Positions 20,811 through 28,222 of a stretch of 64,000 nucleotides of DNA are shown here, piece after piece. The notes below the pieces were generated by a model. The model made no database searches, was not told where the DNA came from, and worked only from the letters and a program-made list of their open reading frames with translations. The DNA lies in NCBI GenBank assembly GCA_964615375.1, contig CAZTOW010000035.1, positions 1 through 64,000 of the forward strand. Direction: 5' to 3'. The stretch comes from CAZKWG01 sp964615375 (GTDB lineage Bacteria > Myxococcota_A > UBA796 > CAZKWG01). Each line of letters opens with the position of its first letter. Position 1 is the first letter of the stretch. A program made the position numbers and the translations under genes.

Positions 20811-21317
20811 TCAGCTCTCAGCCTGCTCCGCGCTTTCCATCGAGCGCCTGACGAAGCGGACCCGGGCGCGCATCGCCGCCTCCGACACGCCGAAGGCCAG
20901 CGCCAGCGCCTCGACGGTGTCGCCGCGCGCAAGCCGCCGCGCCAGCCAGGCGGCAGGCATCAGGAGCCGGGCGGCGTAGAGGTCGGCCTCCACCTCCACG
21001 GGCTCGGCGCTGCCGGATCCGGTGTCGCGGAACTCGCCTCCCTCGTGGAGCACGAGGTGCCCGATCGCGCGCGCCGCCGCGAGGCGTTGGTCGAGGGCGG
21101 CTGAGCAAGTGTTGAGCAGGATCCCCGCGTGTCGCTCGCTCATGGCGAGCACGCCGACGTAGTGGCCCAGATCGTCCTCCGCGACGATCACGTCGAGCGC
21201 CTCGGCCAGCGCGAGCGGGTTCACCGGCGGCTCGGTGATCCCCAGCCAGTCGAGCAGCAGCTCGGGCGACATCCGCCCGTGCCTGGCGCAGATCCACCGG
21301 GCTCTCCCTGGCTCCAT
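20811..21317 (-). CDS. ImmA/IrrE-type metallopeptidase
   Basis: A 168-residue protein from ATG 21317, preceded by an excellent AGGAGGG five bases upstream. The core AIGHLVLHEG (near 85-94) is the GHxLxH variant of the zinc-peptidase motif in ImmA/IrrE proteins, and EVEADLYAARLLMPAAWL supplies the third ligand region and the typical LLMP helix. The C-terminal FGVSEAAMRARV looks like the usual substrate-binding tail. Unlike many relatives it has no N-terminal DNA-binding domain. Family members cleave repressors to switch on mobile elements, toxin-antitoxin or stress genes. Its target is not evident; the ArsR at 19783 and a repressor of the neighbouring island are both candidates. Confidence 0.85.
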   Translation of the reverse strand: MEPGRARWICARHGRMSPELLLDWLGITEPPVNPLALAEALDVIVAEDDLGHYVGVLAMSERHAGILLNTCSAALDQRLAAARAIGHLVLHEGGEFRDTGSGSAEPVEVEADLYAARLLMPAAWLARRLARGDTVEALALAFGVSEAAMRARVRFVRRSMESAEQAES

Positions 21318-21388
21318 CGTGTCCCTCCTGACGGCACTAACCGCGCGACGCGCCGGACGCGGAGCCTACGCGGTGGGTTCGGAGCCGG

Positions 21389-21416
21389 CGTCGCCACCCC
21401 ATCGAGGTGGGCGACG
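21389..21416. other. Stem-loop upstream of the MerT-like gene
   Basis: In the 171-base divergent gap between the ImmA-like gene and the MerT-like gene lies an inverted repeat, CGTCGCCACC then 7 bases then GGTGGGCGACG, with one bulged G. It could be an operator, an attenuator or a terminator-like hairpin; there is no T tract. Nothing else is clear in this gap. Confidence 0.35.
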
Positions 21417-21488
21417 TGAGCCGCTCTACAGCAGGTGTCACGCCAGTCCCCGCTGCCGCCCATGAAGGAAACAAGGAGGCCCTGTCCC

Positions 21489-21782
21489 ATGCCCGACACC
21501 ACTTCACCGCTCCGCCGATCTCTCCCCGCCATCGGCGGACTGCTCGCCTGCGCCGCCTGCTGCGCCGCCCCTCTGCTCCTGCCCGCCCTGCTCGGCGCGG
21601 GCATCACGACCGGCCTCGGCGCCTGGCTGCTCAGCCGGGGCGAGCTGTTCGGGCTCCTCGCGCTGACCGTCGGCGTCGCGATCACCATCTGGCGCTGGCG
21701 TGTCCGCGCGCAGGCGGCCGCGTGCCGGATAGACGGGTCCTGCGGCTGCGGACCCGCCCGCCCCTCGACCGAGCCATCCTGA
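21489..21782 (+). CDS. MerT-like small metal-transport membrane protein
   Basis: A 97-residue protein starting at ATG 21489, nine bases after AAGGAGG; a longer frame upstream lacks such a site. It has two membrane helices. The first contains ACAACCAAPLLLPALLG, with a paired cysteine and proline as in the first helix of MerT/MerC-type mercury carriers; the second is LFGLLALTVGVAITIW. The cytoplasmic tail ends with CRIDGSCGCG, a further thiol cluster. MerT proteins normally have three helices and a partner MerP, which is missing here. It may move Hg, Cu, Zn or another soft metal. It heads a plus-strand run with other CGC-motif proteins. Confidence 0.6.
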   Translation: MPDTTSPLRRSLPAIGGLLACAACCAAPLLLPALLGAGITTGLGAWLLSRGELFGLLALTVGVAITIWRWRVRAQAAACRIDGSCGCGPARPSTEPS

Positions 21783-21857
21783 GTCACCCTGTCACGCCGC
21801 GCCCGACATCGGCCCATCCGAAGCGCAGGCACCTCGAACCCCTGCATGGAGTCACCC

Positions 21858-21974
21858 ATGAACAAGCGCGTCCTGAGCTTCGCCCTCCTGGCCCTGGCCG
21901 TCCCCTCCATCGCCTTCGCCGCCAGCGGCGTCGCCAGCCTCTGCGGCTGCTCCGGCTGCCCGTTCTGTCCCTGA
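21858..21974 (+). CDS. 38-residue secreted Cys-rich peptide
   Basis: A very short ORF, ATG 21858 to TGA 21974, with GGAG six bases before the ATG. Residues 1-22 form a clear signal peptide (basic MNKR, Leu/Ala core, AFA cleavage motif). The mature part is about 16 residues ending in LCGCSGCPFCP, with four cysteines spaced C-x-C-x2-C-x2-C, a good soft-metal ligand set. It sits between the MerT-like gene and the ECF sigma gene, seven bases from the latter. A periplasmic or extracellular metal-chelating peptide is the simplest reading. I know of no named family. Confidence 0.65.
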   Translation: MNKRVLSFALLALAVPSIAFAASGVASLCGCSGCPFCP

Positions 21975-21980
21975 TCCGGG

Positions 21981-22487
21981 GTGCGGGCAGATGAGCGAGC
22001 TGCGCTCCGGGCAGCCATGGCCCGGGGCGCGGACGGGGATCGCGCGGCGCTGGACGAGGCGTTCGCACGCGCCCGTCCGCTCGTGCTCGCCGTCTGCCAT
22101 CGCGCGCTCGGAGACGATCACGCCGAGGACGCCGCGCAAGAGGCGATGATCAACCTGTTCTTTCACCTGGGGTCCTACGACGCGGCGCGCGATCCGCTTC
22201 TCTGGGTGCTCACCTTCGCCGCCAACGCCAGCCGCACCCAGCTCAAGCGCCGGCTGCGACGTCGCGAGCAGCCCGATCCTCCCGACCGACCCGCCGAGGG
22301 CGACCCGGAGCAGGCCGCCGTCGAAGCCGAGCTGCGCGCCGCCGTGCGCGCGACGTTGAGCGAGATGTCCGACCTCGACGCCGAGACCCTCGCCCTGGTC
22401 CTGGGCGAGCGCCCGAACCACGCCACGTTCCGAAAGCGGCTGGAGCGCGCCATGGTCCGCTTCCGCGCCCTGTGGAGCACGCGATGA
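21981..22487 (+). CDS. ECF RNA polymerase sigma factor
   Basis: A 168-residue sigma factor from GTG 21981; ATG 22017 is an alternative start. Region 2 shows RPLVLAVCHRALGDDHAEDAAQEAMINLFFHLGSYD and the aromatic DPLLWVLTFAANASRTQLKRR promoter-melting helix. Region 4 is unusual: LSEMSDLDAETLALVLGERPNHATFRKRLERAMVRFRALW, shortened in the usual helix-turn-helix scaffold. Its stop overlaps the next ATG (ATGA), and the next gene encodes a membrane protein, the typical place for an anti-sigma partner. It probably drives this metal-stress gene group in response to a signal at the membrane. Confidence 0.85.
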   Translation: MRADERAALRAAMARGADGDRAALDEAFARARPLVLAVCHRALGDDHAEDAAQEAMINLFFHLGSYDAARDPLLWVLTFAANASRTQLKRRLRRREQPDPPDRPAEGDPEQAAVEAELRAAVRATLSEMSDLDAETLALVLGERPNHATFRKRLERAMVRFRALWSTR

Positions 22488-22999
22488 CCCTGCCTCCTGA
22501 GCTGCGTCGGGCCTACGAGCGCGGTCGCGTCGCCTCCGCGGCCCTGGAGACCACGCCGGTCTGCCTGTTGCCGCTGACCAGCCTGTGCCTGGGTGATCCA
22601 AGCCTCGTCTCGTTCGCGCTGTGCTGCGCGCTGCCGCTGGCCTTCGGGATCGCGCGCTGGCTGGGCCGGGGCTGGGGTCGTGGGGCCGTGATCGGCGTCC
22701 TCGCTGGCCTCCCCGCGATGCTGGCGCCGCTCTGTCTCGCGGTCGCGGGGCACCCCTGCGAAGGGGCGACGTGTGCGCGTTGGAGCGGTCTGCTGTGCGT
22801 GTCGGTGGGCGCGCTGGCGGGATTGGCCATCGGCTCCCGCGTGATCGACCTTCCAGCCCGGCTGAGCGCGCTGGGTCTGGCCGCCCTGGCCGCCGCGCTC
22901 GGCTGCATGCCCTTCGGGTTCGGCGTGGTCGGCGGCGCTGTGCTCGCGCTCGGCGTCAGCGCGGCCGGGATGGTCGCGGCGCGGCGGGCGCTGGCTTGA
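22484..22999 (+). CDS. Cys-containing membrane protein, putative anti-sigma
   Basis: A 171-residue protein with ATG 22484 overlapping the sigma stop. A short basic cytoplasmic head (PPELRRAYERGR) is followed by five or so hydrophobic helices. Cysteines cluster on predicted loops and helices (VCLLPLTSLCLG, ALCCALP, HPCEGATCARWSGLLC), suggesting metal or redox sensing. There is no classical zinc-binding anti-sigma motif (HxxxCxxC). Operon position directly behind an ECF sigma factor is the main reason to propose an anti-sigma role. It might instead be a transporter. Confidence 0.6.
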   Translation: MTLPPELRRAYERGRVASAALETTPVCLLPLTSLCLGDPSLVSFALCCALPLAFGIARWLGRGWGRGAVIGVLAGLPAMLAPLCLAVAGHPCEGATCARWSGLLCVSVGALAGLAIGSRVIDLPARLSALGLAALAAALGCMPFGFGVVGGAVLALGVSAAGMVAARRALA

Positions 23000-23055
23000 G
23001 CGAGGGTTCCCACCGTCGCGCAAGGGCGATACACGGTACGTACAGGAGTTCATCG

Positions 23056-23712
23056 ATGTCTCAGGTCGTCCTCACCACACCCGTCGACTGGCCCGCTCGC
23101 GCGCGCTGGCTCGCGGTCGCGACCATGGCCTACAACGCTCTCGAAGGCGTGGTCTCCATGGGCTTCGGCGTGTCTGAGGGCTCCATGGCCCTGCTCGGCT
23201 TCGGCTTGGACTCCTGGGTCGAGGTCGGCTCGGCCGGCGTGGTCTACTGGAAGCTGACCCGCGCGCCGGGCTGCGCCACCACGGCGCGTGAGCGCGAGCG
23301 CGTCGCGACCCGCTGGATCGGGCGGCTGTTCCTGGCGCTTGCGGCCGCCACCGCGGCAGGCGCGCTCCTCCAGATCCTGAGCGGCGCACACCCGGAGAGC
23401 ACACTGCCCGGCGTCGTGATCAGCCTGCTCAGCCTGAGCTTCATGGTGTTCCTGTGGCGGGCGAAGCTCGCGGCGGCCACGGCGCTCGACAGCAAGGCCC
23501 TGGAGATGGACGCCGCCTGCTCGCGGGCCTGCCTCCAGCTCTCGGGCGTGCTCCTGGCCGGCAGCGCGATCTACGCGCTGGTTCCGGCCTTGTGGTGGGC
23601 GGACGCTGCGGCGGCCCTGGCCTTGTCCGCGCTCATCGGCCGTGAGGGCTGGGAGGCGGTTCAGAGCGCGAACCAGAAGGAATTCAGCGGCGGATGTGGC
23701 TGCTCGGGCTGA
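23056..23712 (+). CDS. CDF/TMEM163-like cation efflux protein
   Basis: A 218-residue six-helix membrane protein from ATG 23056 with CAGGAG seven bases upstream. YNALEGVVSMGFGVSEGSMALLGFGLDSWVEV carries the GS-ALLGFGLDS-VE pattern of cation-diffusion-facilitator relatives such as TMEM163, with a second conserved half DSKALEMDAACS. The protein is shorter than classical CDF exporters and lacks their cytoplasmic C-terminal domain. It ends in GGCGCSG, another CGC thiol motif like those of the two small proteins upstream. Probable proton-coupled efflux of Zn or a soft metal. Confidence 0.75.
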   Translation: MSQVVLTTPVDWPARARWLAVATMAYNALEGVVSMGFGVSEGSMALLGFGLDSWVEVGSAGVVYWKLTRAPGCATTARERERVATRWIGRLFLALAAATAAGALLQILSGAHPESTLPGVVISLLSLSFMVFLWRAKLAAATALDSKALEMDAACSRACLQLSGVLLAGSAIYALVPALWWADAAAALALSALIGREGWEAVQSANQKEFSGGCGCSG

Positions 23713-23718
23713 ACGCGC

Positions 23719-23784
23719 TCACCCCGACACCTCGAAGACGAAGGCGCCCCTGAGGACCACGCCCGGCGCGGCTTTCGGGGCGAA
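23719..23784 (-). pseudogene. Remnant of a YtkA-like lipoprotein 3' end
   Basis: In reverse, this stretch reads APGVVLRGAFVFEVSG then stop, closely matching the end of the His-rich lipoprotein at 36787 (APGVVYTGAFVFDVLP). No start codon or preceding domain of such a gene is found here. It looks like the last 20 or so codons left from a deleted paralogue, now lying between the efflux gene and ynfA. Confidence 0.5.
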
Positions 23785-23847
23785 GGCGAGGCGTGGTCGT
23801 GGGCAGGCGCGCCTCTGCGTGACGTCCAGTCCCTTAGGAGTCTCCTC

Positions 23848-24240
23848 ATGGCTCAGCTCGTCACCACGGTCATCCTGTTCGTCGTCACGGCCATCGCCGA
23901 GATCCTGGGTTGTTACCTGTCCTACCTCTGGTTTCATGCCGGTCGCGGCGTCTGGATCCTGGTGCCAGCGGCCCTGAGCCTCGTGGTCTTCGCCTGGCTC
24001 CTCTCGCTCCACCCCACCGGCGCCGCGCGGACCTACGCGGCTTACGGTGGAGTCTACATCGCGGTCGCGATTGGATGGCTCTGGGTCATCGAAGGCCGCG
24101 TGCCAACCCGAACCGACCTGCTCGGAGCGGCGGTCGCCATGCTGGGTATGGCGATCATCGTGCTCGGACACCGGGGCGAAGGGCATCAGGAGAAGGGCAG
24201 CGCGTCGGTGAGGAACGCGGACCTCCCCTCGGCTCCGTAG
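23848..24240 (+). CDS. ynfA: YnfA-family (UPF0060) membrane protein
   Basis: A 130-residue protein with four hydrophobic helices, starting at ATG 23848 behind AGGAG. The family signature is plain: FVVTAIAEILGCYL, AYGGVYIAVAIGWLW and a final helix LLGAAVAMLGMAIIVLG. YnfA proteins are small inner-membrane proteins distantly related to small-multidrug-resistance pumps. The C-terminal 25 residues are an extra polar tail. Here it sits at the end of the metal-related group, after a gene remnant. Confidence 0.9.
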   Translation: MAQLVTTVILFVVTAIAEILGCYLSYLWFHAGRGVWILVPAALSLVVFAWLLSLHPTGAARTYAAYGGVYIAVAIGWLWVIEGRVPTRTDLLGAAVAMLGMAIIVLGHRGEGHQEKGSASVRNADLPSAP

Positions 24241-24324
24241 GGGCGGAGCCAGATTGGCGTCGGTTCTGGCGAGGAGCCCCTGGTGCGAGGGCTGGCCCGA
24301 GAGGGAGCTTGCGCCCTCGGCCTG

Positions 24325-24341
24325 ATCAAGTGATCTCTTGA
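24325..24341. promoter_or_regulatory. Candidate ArsR-rhodanese operator 1
   Basis: ATCAAGTGATCTCTTGA, an inverted repeat (TCAAG...CTTGA), lies 3 bases before the ATG of the ArsR-rhodanese gene. The same element recurs at 25042-25058 before the transporter gene. The lack of a Shine-Dalgarno sequence and the closeness to the ATG suggest the transcript is nearly leaderless and the site overlaps the promoter. Confidence 0.6.
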
Positions 24342-24343
24342 GC

Positions 24344-25042
24344 ATGAAGCCCTCGCCGCCACCCCTCGACACCCCCGTCTCCACCCCCAAGCGCCAGTTC
24401 AAGGACACGATCTACGAGCACTTCGCGCGCATCGGCAAGGCGCTCGCCAGCCCGAAGCGCCTGGAGCTGCTCGACCTGCTCGGTCAGGGCCCGCGCACCG
24501 TCGAGGTGCTGGCCGAGGCCGCCGACCTCAGCATGGCCAACGCCAGCCAGCACCTCCAGGTCTTACGAGCCGCGCGCCTGGTCGAGACCGAGAAGCACGG
24601 ACTGTACGTGCGCTACCGGCTGGCCGACGACGACGTGGCCGCGCTCTGGCAGCGGCTCAAGGCGCTCGGAGAGAGCCGCCTCGCCGAGGTCGAGGCCACG
24701 CGCCGCGCCTTCCTCTCGTCGATGGGCGCCTTGGAGAAGGTGGACAGAGACGAGCTGCGACGCCGGGTCCTCTCGGGCGAGGTCACGGTGCTCGACGTGC
24801 GCCCAGTCGAGGAGTTCGAGGCCGGGCACCTGCCGGGGGCGCGGTCGATCCCGGTGGATGAGCTGGAGCGCCGCCTGGGCGAGCTGCCGCGTGGTCAGGA
24901 GGTGGTCGCCTACTGTCGTGGTCCGTACTGCGTCTACGCCGTCGAGGCGGTCCAGATCCTGCGCGCGAACGGCATCGAGGCACACCATCTGGAGGACGGC
25001 CCGCCGGAGTGGCGCGCGCTGGGCTTGCCGCTGCAGGAGTGA
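24344..25042 (+). CDS. ArsR-rhodanese fusion regulator
   Basis: A 232-residue two-domain regulator. I choose ATG 24344; a TTG at 24338 is in the candidate operator. Residues 28-100 are a winged helix (RTVEVLAEAADLSMANASQH, wing KHGLYVRYRL) and 130-230 a rhodanese domain with DVRPVEEFEAGHLPGA and the active loop YCRGPYC (C191, C196). No ArsR metal motif is seen, so the sensor is probably the rhodanese pair, which can take up sulfane sulfur as a persulfide or disulfide. It heads an operon with a transporter, rhodanese, DsrE-like, methyltransferase, cytochrome and cysteine-synthase genes. Two matching dyads (24325 and 25042) are likely its binding sites, giving autoregulation. Confidence 0.9.
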   Translation: MKPSPPPLDTPVSTPKRQFKDTIYEHFARIGKALASPKRLELLDLLGQGPRTVEVLAEAADLSMANASQHLQVLRAARLVETEKHGLYVRYRLADDDVAALWQRLKALGESRLAEVEATRRAFLSSMGALEKVDRDELRRRVLSGEVTVLDVRPVEEFEAGHLPGARSIPVDELERRLGELPRGQEVVAYCRGPYCVYAVEAVQILRANGIEAHHLEDGPPEWRALGLPLQE

Positions 25043-25059
25043 TCAAGTAATCTATTGAT
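25042..25059. promoter_or_regulatory. Candidate ArsR-rhodanese operator 2
   Basis: ATCAAGTAATCTATTGAT, a perfect ATCAA...TTGAT inverted repeat, lies one base before the ATG of the MFS gene at 25061. It differs from operator 1 at four of its 18 positions. A second copy inside the operon implies an internal promoter controlled by the same regulator. Confidence 0.6.
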
Positions 25060-25060
25060 T

Positions 25061-26317
25061 ATGAGATCTATCCCGCCCACCCTCGGGCTGCGCGCCAACC
25101 TCGCGCAGTTCTCGCTGCTCGTCGTCGTCAACGCCTTCGTCGGCGCGATGGTCGGCATGGAGCGCAGCATCCTGCCGCCCATCGCCGAGCAGGAATTCCA
25201 TCTCTCGGCGAAGACGGCGATCCTGAGCTTCATCGTGGTCTTCGGCGTGACCAAGGCGCTGACGAACTACCTCGCGGGCCGGCTCTCCGACGCCGTGGGG
25301 CGAAAGCGCGTGCTGGTGGCCGGCTGGCTCATCGCCGTCCCGGTGCCGTTTCTGCTGATGTGGGCGCCGTCCTGGGCCTGGATCCTGTTCGCGAACGGGC
25401 TGCTCGGGATCAGCCAGGGACTCACCTGGTCCACGACCGTGATCATGAAGATCGACCTCGCCGGGCCGAAAAAACGCGGGCTGGCCATGGGGCTCAACGA
25501 ATTCGCAGGCTACTTCGCGGTGGCCGGCTCGGCGCTCGCCACCGGCTACGTCGCCGCGCGTTGGGGGCTGCGGCCTGAGCCGTTCTACCTGGGTCTGGCC
25601 TACGTGGCGCTGGGGCTCGGCCTGTCGGCTCTGCTCGTGCGCGAGACCCACCACCACGTCGCGCACGAGGCGAAGCTCGCCGGAGACCTGCCCTCTGCCG
25701 AGGCGCCGTCGCAGCGCGAGGTCTTCTGGCGGACCACGCTGCGTGACCGCGAGCTGTCTTCGGTCACCCAGGCCGGGCTGGTCAACAACCTCAACGACGG
25801 CATGGCCTGGGGCCTGTTCCCGCTGATCTTCACCGCCGCTGGCCTCGGGCTCGCCGAGATCGGCTGGCTGGCGGCGCTGTACCCGGCGGTCTGGGGCGCC
25901 AGCCAGCTCGTGACGGGCGCGCTCTCCGACAAGGTCGGGCGAAAGGGCCTGATCGCGGGCGGCATGATCGTGCAGGCGCTGGGCATCGCCGTGGTGGCGA
26001 CGGGGCACACCGTCCGGGCCTTCGCGCTCGGCCAGGTCCTGCTGGGCCTGGGCACGGCCATGGTGTACCCGACCTTGCTCGCCGCGATTGGGGATGTGGC
26101 CCACCCGAGCTGGCGGGCCAGCGCGGTCGGCACCTACCGGCTGTGGCGCGACCTCGGCTACGCCATCGGCGCGCTGCTGGCTGGGCTCGTGGCGGACGCT
26201 TTCGGGCTTAGCGCGGCGCTTTGGGCGGTGGCGGCGCTGACCTTCGGCTCTGGTGTGGTCGTGATCGTGCGAATGCGAGAGACCCTGGCCTCGAAGGTCC
26301 ACAAGGAGGGAGCATGA
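25061..26317 (+). CDS. Major facilitator superfamily transporter
   Basis: A 418-residue twelve-helix transporter from ATG 25061. MFS signature loops are visible: AGRLSDAVGRKRV between helices 2 and 3 and its second-half copy TGALSDKVGRKGL. A His-rich segment (ETHHHVAHEAK) lies in the central cytoplasmic loop. It belongs to the MFS group often found beside ArsR-rhodanese regulators and sulfur genes. Substrate is unknown; export of a sulfur compound or a metalloid conjugate fits the neighbourhood. There is no Shine-Dalgarno near the ATG, and the stop overlaps the next ATG. Confidence 0.9.
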   Translation: MRSIPPTLGLRANLAQFSLLVVVNAFVGAMVGMERSILPPIAEQEFHLSAKTAILSFIVVFGVTKALTNYLAGRLSDAVGRKRVLVAGWLIAVPVPFLLMWAPSWAWILFANGLLGISQGLTWSTTVIMKIDLAGPKKRGLAMGLNEFAGYFAVAGSALATGYVAARWGLRPEPFYLGLAYVALGLGLSALLVRETHHHVAHEAKLAGDLPSAEAPSQREVFWRTTLRDRELSSVTQAGLVNNLNDGMAWGLFPLIFTAAGLGLAEIGWLAALYPAVWGASQLVTGALSDKVGRKGLIAGGMIVQALGIAVVATGHTVRAFALGQVLLGLGTAMVYPTLLAAIGDVAHPSWRASAVGTYRLWRDLGYAIGALLAGLVADAFGLSAALWAVAALTFGSGVVVIVRMRETLASKVHKEGA

Positions 26318-26622
26318 TCCGAGAGATCCCGCGCGCCGAGCTGCGCGCGCGGCGGGCGGCAGGGGAGCCCGTGCTGGTGGTGGACGTGCGCTCCGCCGAG
26401 GAGTTCGCGGCGGGCCACGTCGAGGGCGCGATCCACGTCCCGCTCGCCGAGATCGAGGCGGATCCGACGTGCATCGCCCGCGATCACCTGATCGTGACGG
26501 TCTGCGGCAAGGGCGGCGGGCGCTCCGAGGGCGCGGCCCGACGGCTGGCGGAGTCCGGCGCCTCGGAGGTTGGTTTTCTCGAAGGCGGCACGCTGGGCTG
26601 GCTGGCGGGCGCCGAGAAGTAG
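26314..26622 (+). CDS. Single-domain rhodanese sulfurtransferase
   Basis: A 102-residue rhodanese with ATG 26314 overlapping the MFS stop and GGAGGG just upstream. It has VVDVRSAEEFAAGHVEGAIHVPL and the active-site loop CGKGGGR (C64 to R70, the six-residue loop expected for sulfur rather than phosphate substrates). It would move a sulfane sulfur from donors such as thiosulfate or glutathione persulfide to acceptors. Probably works with the DsrE-like protein encoded next. Confidence 0.9.
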   Translation: MIREIPRAELRARRAAGEPVLVVDVRSAEEFAAGHVEGAIHVPLAEIEADPTCIARDHLIVTVCGKGGGRSEGAARRLAESGASEVGFLEGGTLGWLAGAEK

Positions 26623-26635
26623 AAGGGGGGGAGTC

Positions 26636-26989
26636 ATGGCGAAGAACCTGTTCATCCTGAACGACGGGCCTTACGGAACGGAGCGCAGCTACAACGCCCT
26701 GCGGCTCGCGGGCGCGCTCTCGAAGCGCGAAGGCGAGGAGGTGCGCCTGTTCCTGATGGGCGACGCCGCCGCCTGCGCGCGCGGCGGGCAGAAGGTCCCG
26801 AGCGGCTACTACAACGTAGAGTTGATGCTGGGCGCCGTGGCCCGCCACGGCGGCCTGATCGGCGTCTGCGGCACCTGCATGGATGCCCGCGGCCTGAGCG
26901 ACGAGCAGCTCACCGCGGCGGCGAAGCGCAGCACGCTGGACGAGCTGACCAGCTGGACGCAGTGGGCGGACAAAGTGCTGGTGTTCTGA
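26636..26989 (+). CDS. DsrE-family sulfur-carrier protein
   Basis: A 117-residue protein from ATG 26636 behind GGGGGGAG. The DsrE fold shows NLFILNDGPYGTERSYNALR, RLFLMGDAA and the conserved GVCGTCMDARGL (C78, C81) near the C-terminus. In DsrE/TusD-like proteins the conserved cysteine holds a persulfide during sulfur relay. Location between a rhodanese and a methyltransferase in one operon supports sulfur trafficking or sulfide/persulfide detoxification. Confidence 0.9.
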   Translation: MAKNLFILNDGPYGTERSYNALRLAGALSKREGEEVRLFLMGDAAACARGGQKVPSGYYNVELMLGAVARHGGLIGVCGTCMDARGLSDEQLTAAAKRSTLDELTSWTQWADKVLVF

Positions 26990-27676
26990 GTGCCGGAGCT
27001 CACGCCGGAGACGCTGGCGCGGTGGCGCGCCGGTCCGCTGGGCGGTCGGGTCGAGGCCGTTGAGCTGGCGCTCGTCCTGCGAATGGCGGGCGATCTCCGC
27101 AGGCGCGCGGTGCTGGACGTGGGCTGCGGCGACGGGAGCACCCTGCTGGCCGCCGCCGAGGCCGGGGCGCACGTCACTGGCCTCGACCGCTCGGCGCGGA
27201 TGCTGGAGTCCGCGCAGGCGCGGGCCGCCGAGCGAGGGCTGACGCTCGACCTCCACGAGGGCGACGCCGCCGCGCTGCCCTTCGCGGACGCCAGCTTCGA
27301 CCTGGTGTTCGCCGTGACGATGCTATGCTTCGTTGAAGACCCGTCGCGCGTGCTCGGGGAGCTTGCCCGGGTCACGCGCCCAGGTGGCCGGGTGGTGCTG
27401 GGAGAGCTAGCCCGCTGGAGCCCGTGGGCCCTGAAGCGGCGTCTCCAGGGCGCCCTGGGCTCGACTGCGTGGCGGGGCGTGCGCTTCTGGACCTGCCGCG
27501 AGCTGCGTGGGCTGCTCGCCGAATCTGGGCTCGTGCCTGGGCCCTGCGAGGGCGCGGTGTACTTTCCTCCCCACGCGCTCGCCGCCCGGGTGCTGGCGCC
27601 CCTGGACACCTTGCCGGGCCGGCTCGGGCTGCCCGGCGGCGCCTTCCTCGCCGTGACCGGCACGAAGGCCGGATAG
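26990..27676 (+). CDS. Class I SAM-dependent methyltransferase
   Basis: A 228-residue methyltransferase whose GTG start directly follows the DsrE stop. Motif I is VLDVGCGDGS (41-50), the acidic residue after strand 2 is in VTGLDRS, and motif II/post-motifs are GDAAALPFADASFDLVFAV and TRPGGRVVLGE. It is of the UbiE/small-molecule type. In this operon thiol, sulfide or metalloid S-methylation is a plausible activity, but the acceptor cannot be deduced. Confidence 0.85.
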   Translation: MPELTPETLARWRAGPLGGRVEAVELALVLRMAGDLRRRAVLDVGCGDGSTLLAAAEAGAHVTGLDRSARMLESAQARAAERGLTLDLHEGDAAALPFADASFDLVFAVTMLCFVEDPSRVLGELARVTRPGGRVVLGELARWSPWALKRRLQGALGSTAWRGVRFWTCRELRGLLAESGLVPGPCEGAVYFPPHALAARVLAPLDTLPGRLGLPGGAFLAVTGTKAG

Positions 27677-27712
27677 ACGACTCAGCTCAACCCGTCCCCG
27701 ACCGGAGCGACC

Positions 27713-28222
27713 ATGCGATCCGTCCTGCCCATCGTCGCGCTGCTCGCCTGCCAGGGCGAGGCTCCTACCCCCGCCCCTCCTCCGCCGAGCGCCTGGGTCG
27801 AGGCCGCCGCGCTGGACCCGCGCACGCCCGTTCCGCTCACGCCGCGCATGGCCGAGCACCAGAAGCAGAACATGCGCGACCACCTGCGCGCGGTTCAGGA
27901 GATCGTGACCGGGCTCGGCACCAGCGACTGGCCCGCGGTCGAGGCCGCCGCCGCCCGGCTGGGATCTTCGCCCCAGAGCGCCATGATGTGCGAGCACATG
28001 GGCGCGGGCGCCGAGGGCTTCACCGAGCGCGGGCTCGCCTTCCACACGACCGCCGACGGCCTGGGGTTGGCGGCAAAAGCCCAGGATCGCGAGGGCGTGC
28101 TGAGCGCGCTCTCGGCGACGCTCGGCGCGTGTACGTCCTGCCACGAGTCCTACCGGCAGGAGGTCGTAAGCGACGCCGACTACCAGGCGAAGACCGGCCA
28201 GGCGCCGCACGGGGCGCCATGA
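27713..28222 (+). CDS. Cytochrome c lipoprotein (c'-like)
   Basis: A 169-residue protein from ATG 27713 with GGAG five bases upstream. The N-terminus ends in LLACQGE, so it is lipidated at C13. After a Pro-rich spacer comes a helical domain with MAEHQKQNMRDHLRAVQEIV and a C-terminal heme site CTSCH (C140, C143, H144), the layout of cytochrome c'-type four-helix bundles. Likely faces the periplasm and transfers electrons, or binds a gas such as H2S-derived or NO ligands. Its stop overlaps the cysteine-synthase ATG. Confidence 0.8.
   Translation: MRSVLPIVALLACQGEAPTPAPPPPSAWVEAAALDPRTPVPLTPRMAEHQKQNMRDHLRAVQEIVTGLGTSDWPAVEAAAARLGSSPQSAMMCEHMGAGAEGFTERGLAFHTTADGLGLAAKAQDREGVLSALSATLGACTSCHESYRQEVVSDADYQAKTGQAPHGAP

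Noticed and set aside
25052..27256. A 734-codon minus-strand frame opposite the MFS and rhodanese genes
   Set aside because: Reads as low-complexity shadow sequence; the plus strand has clear families.
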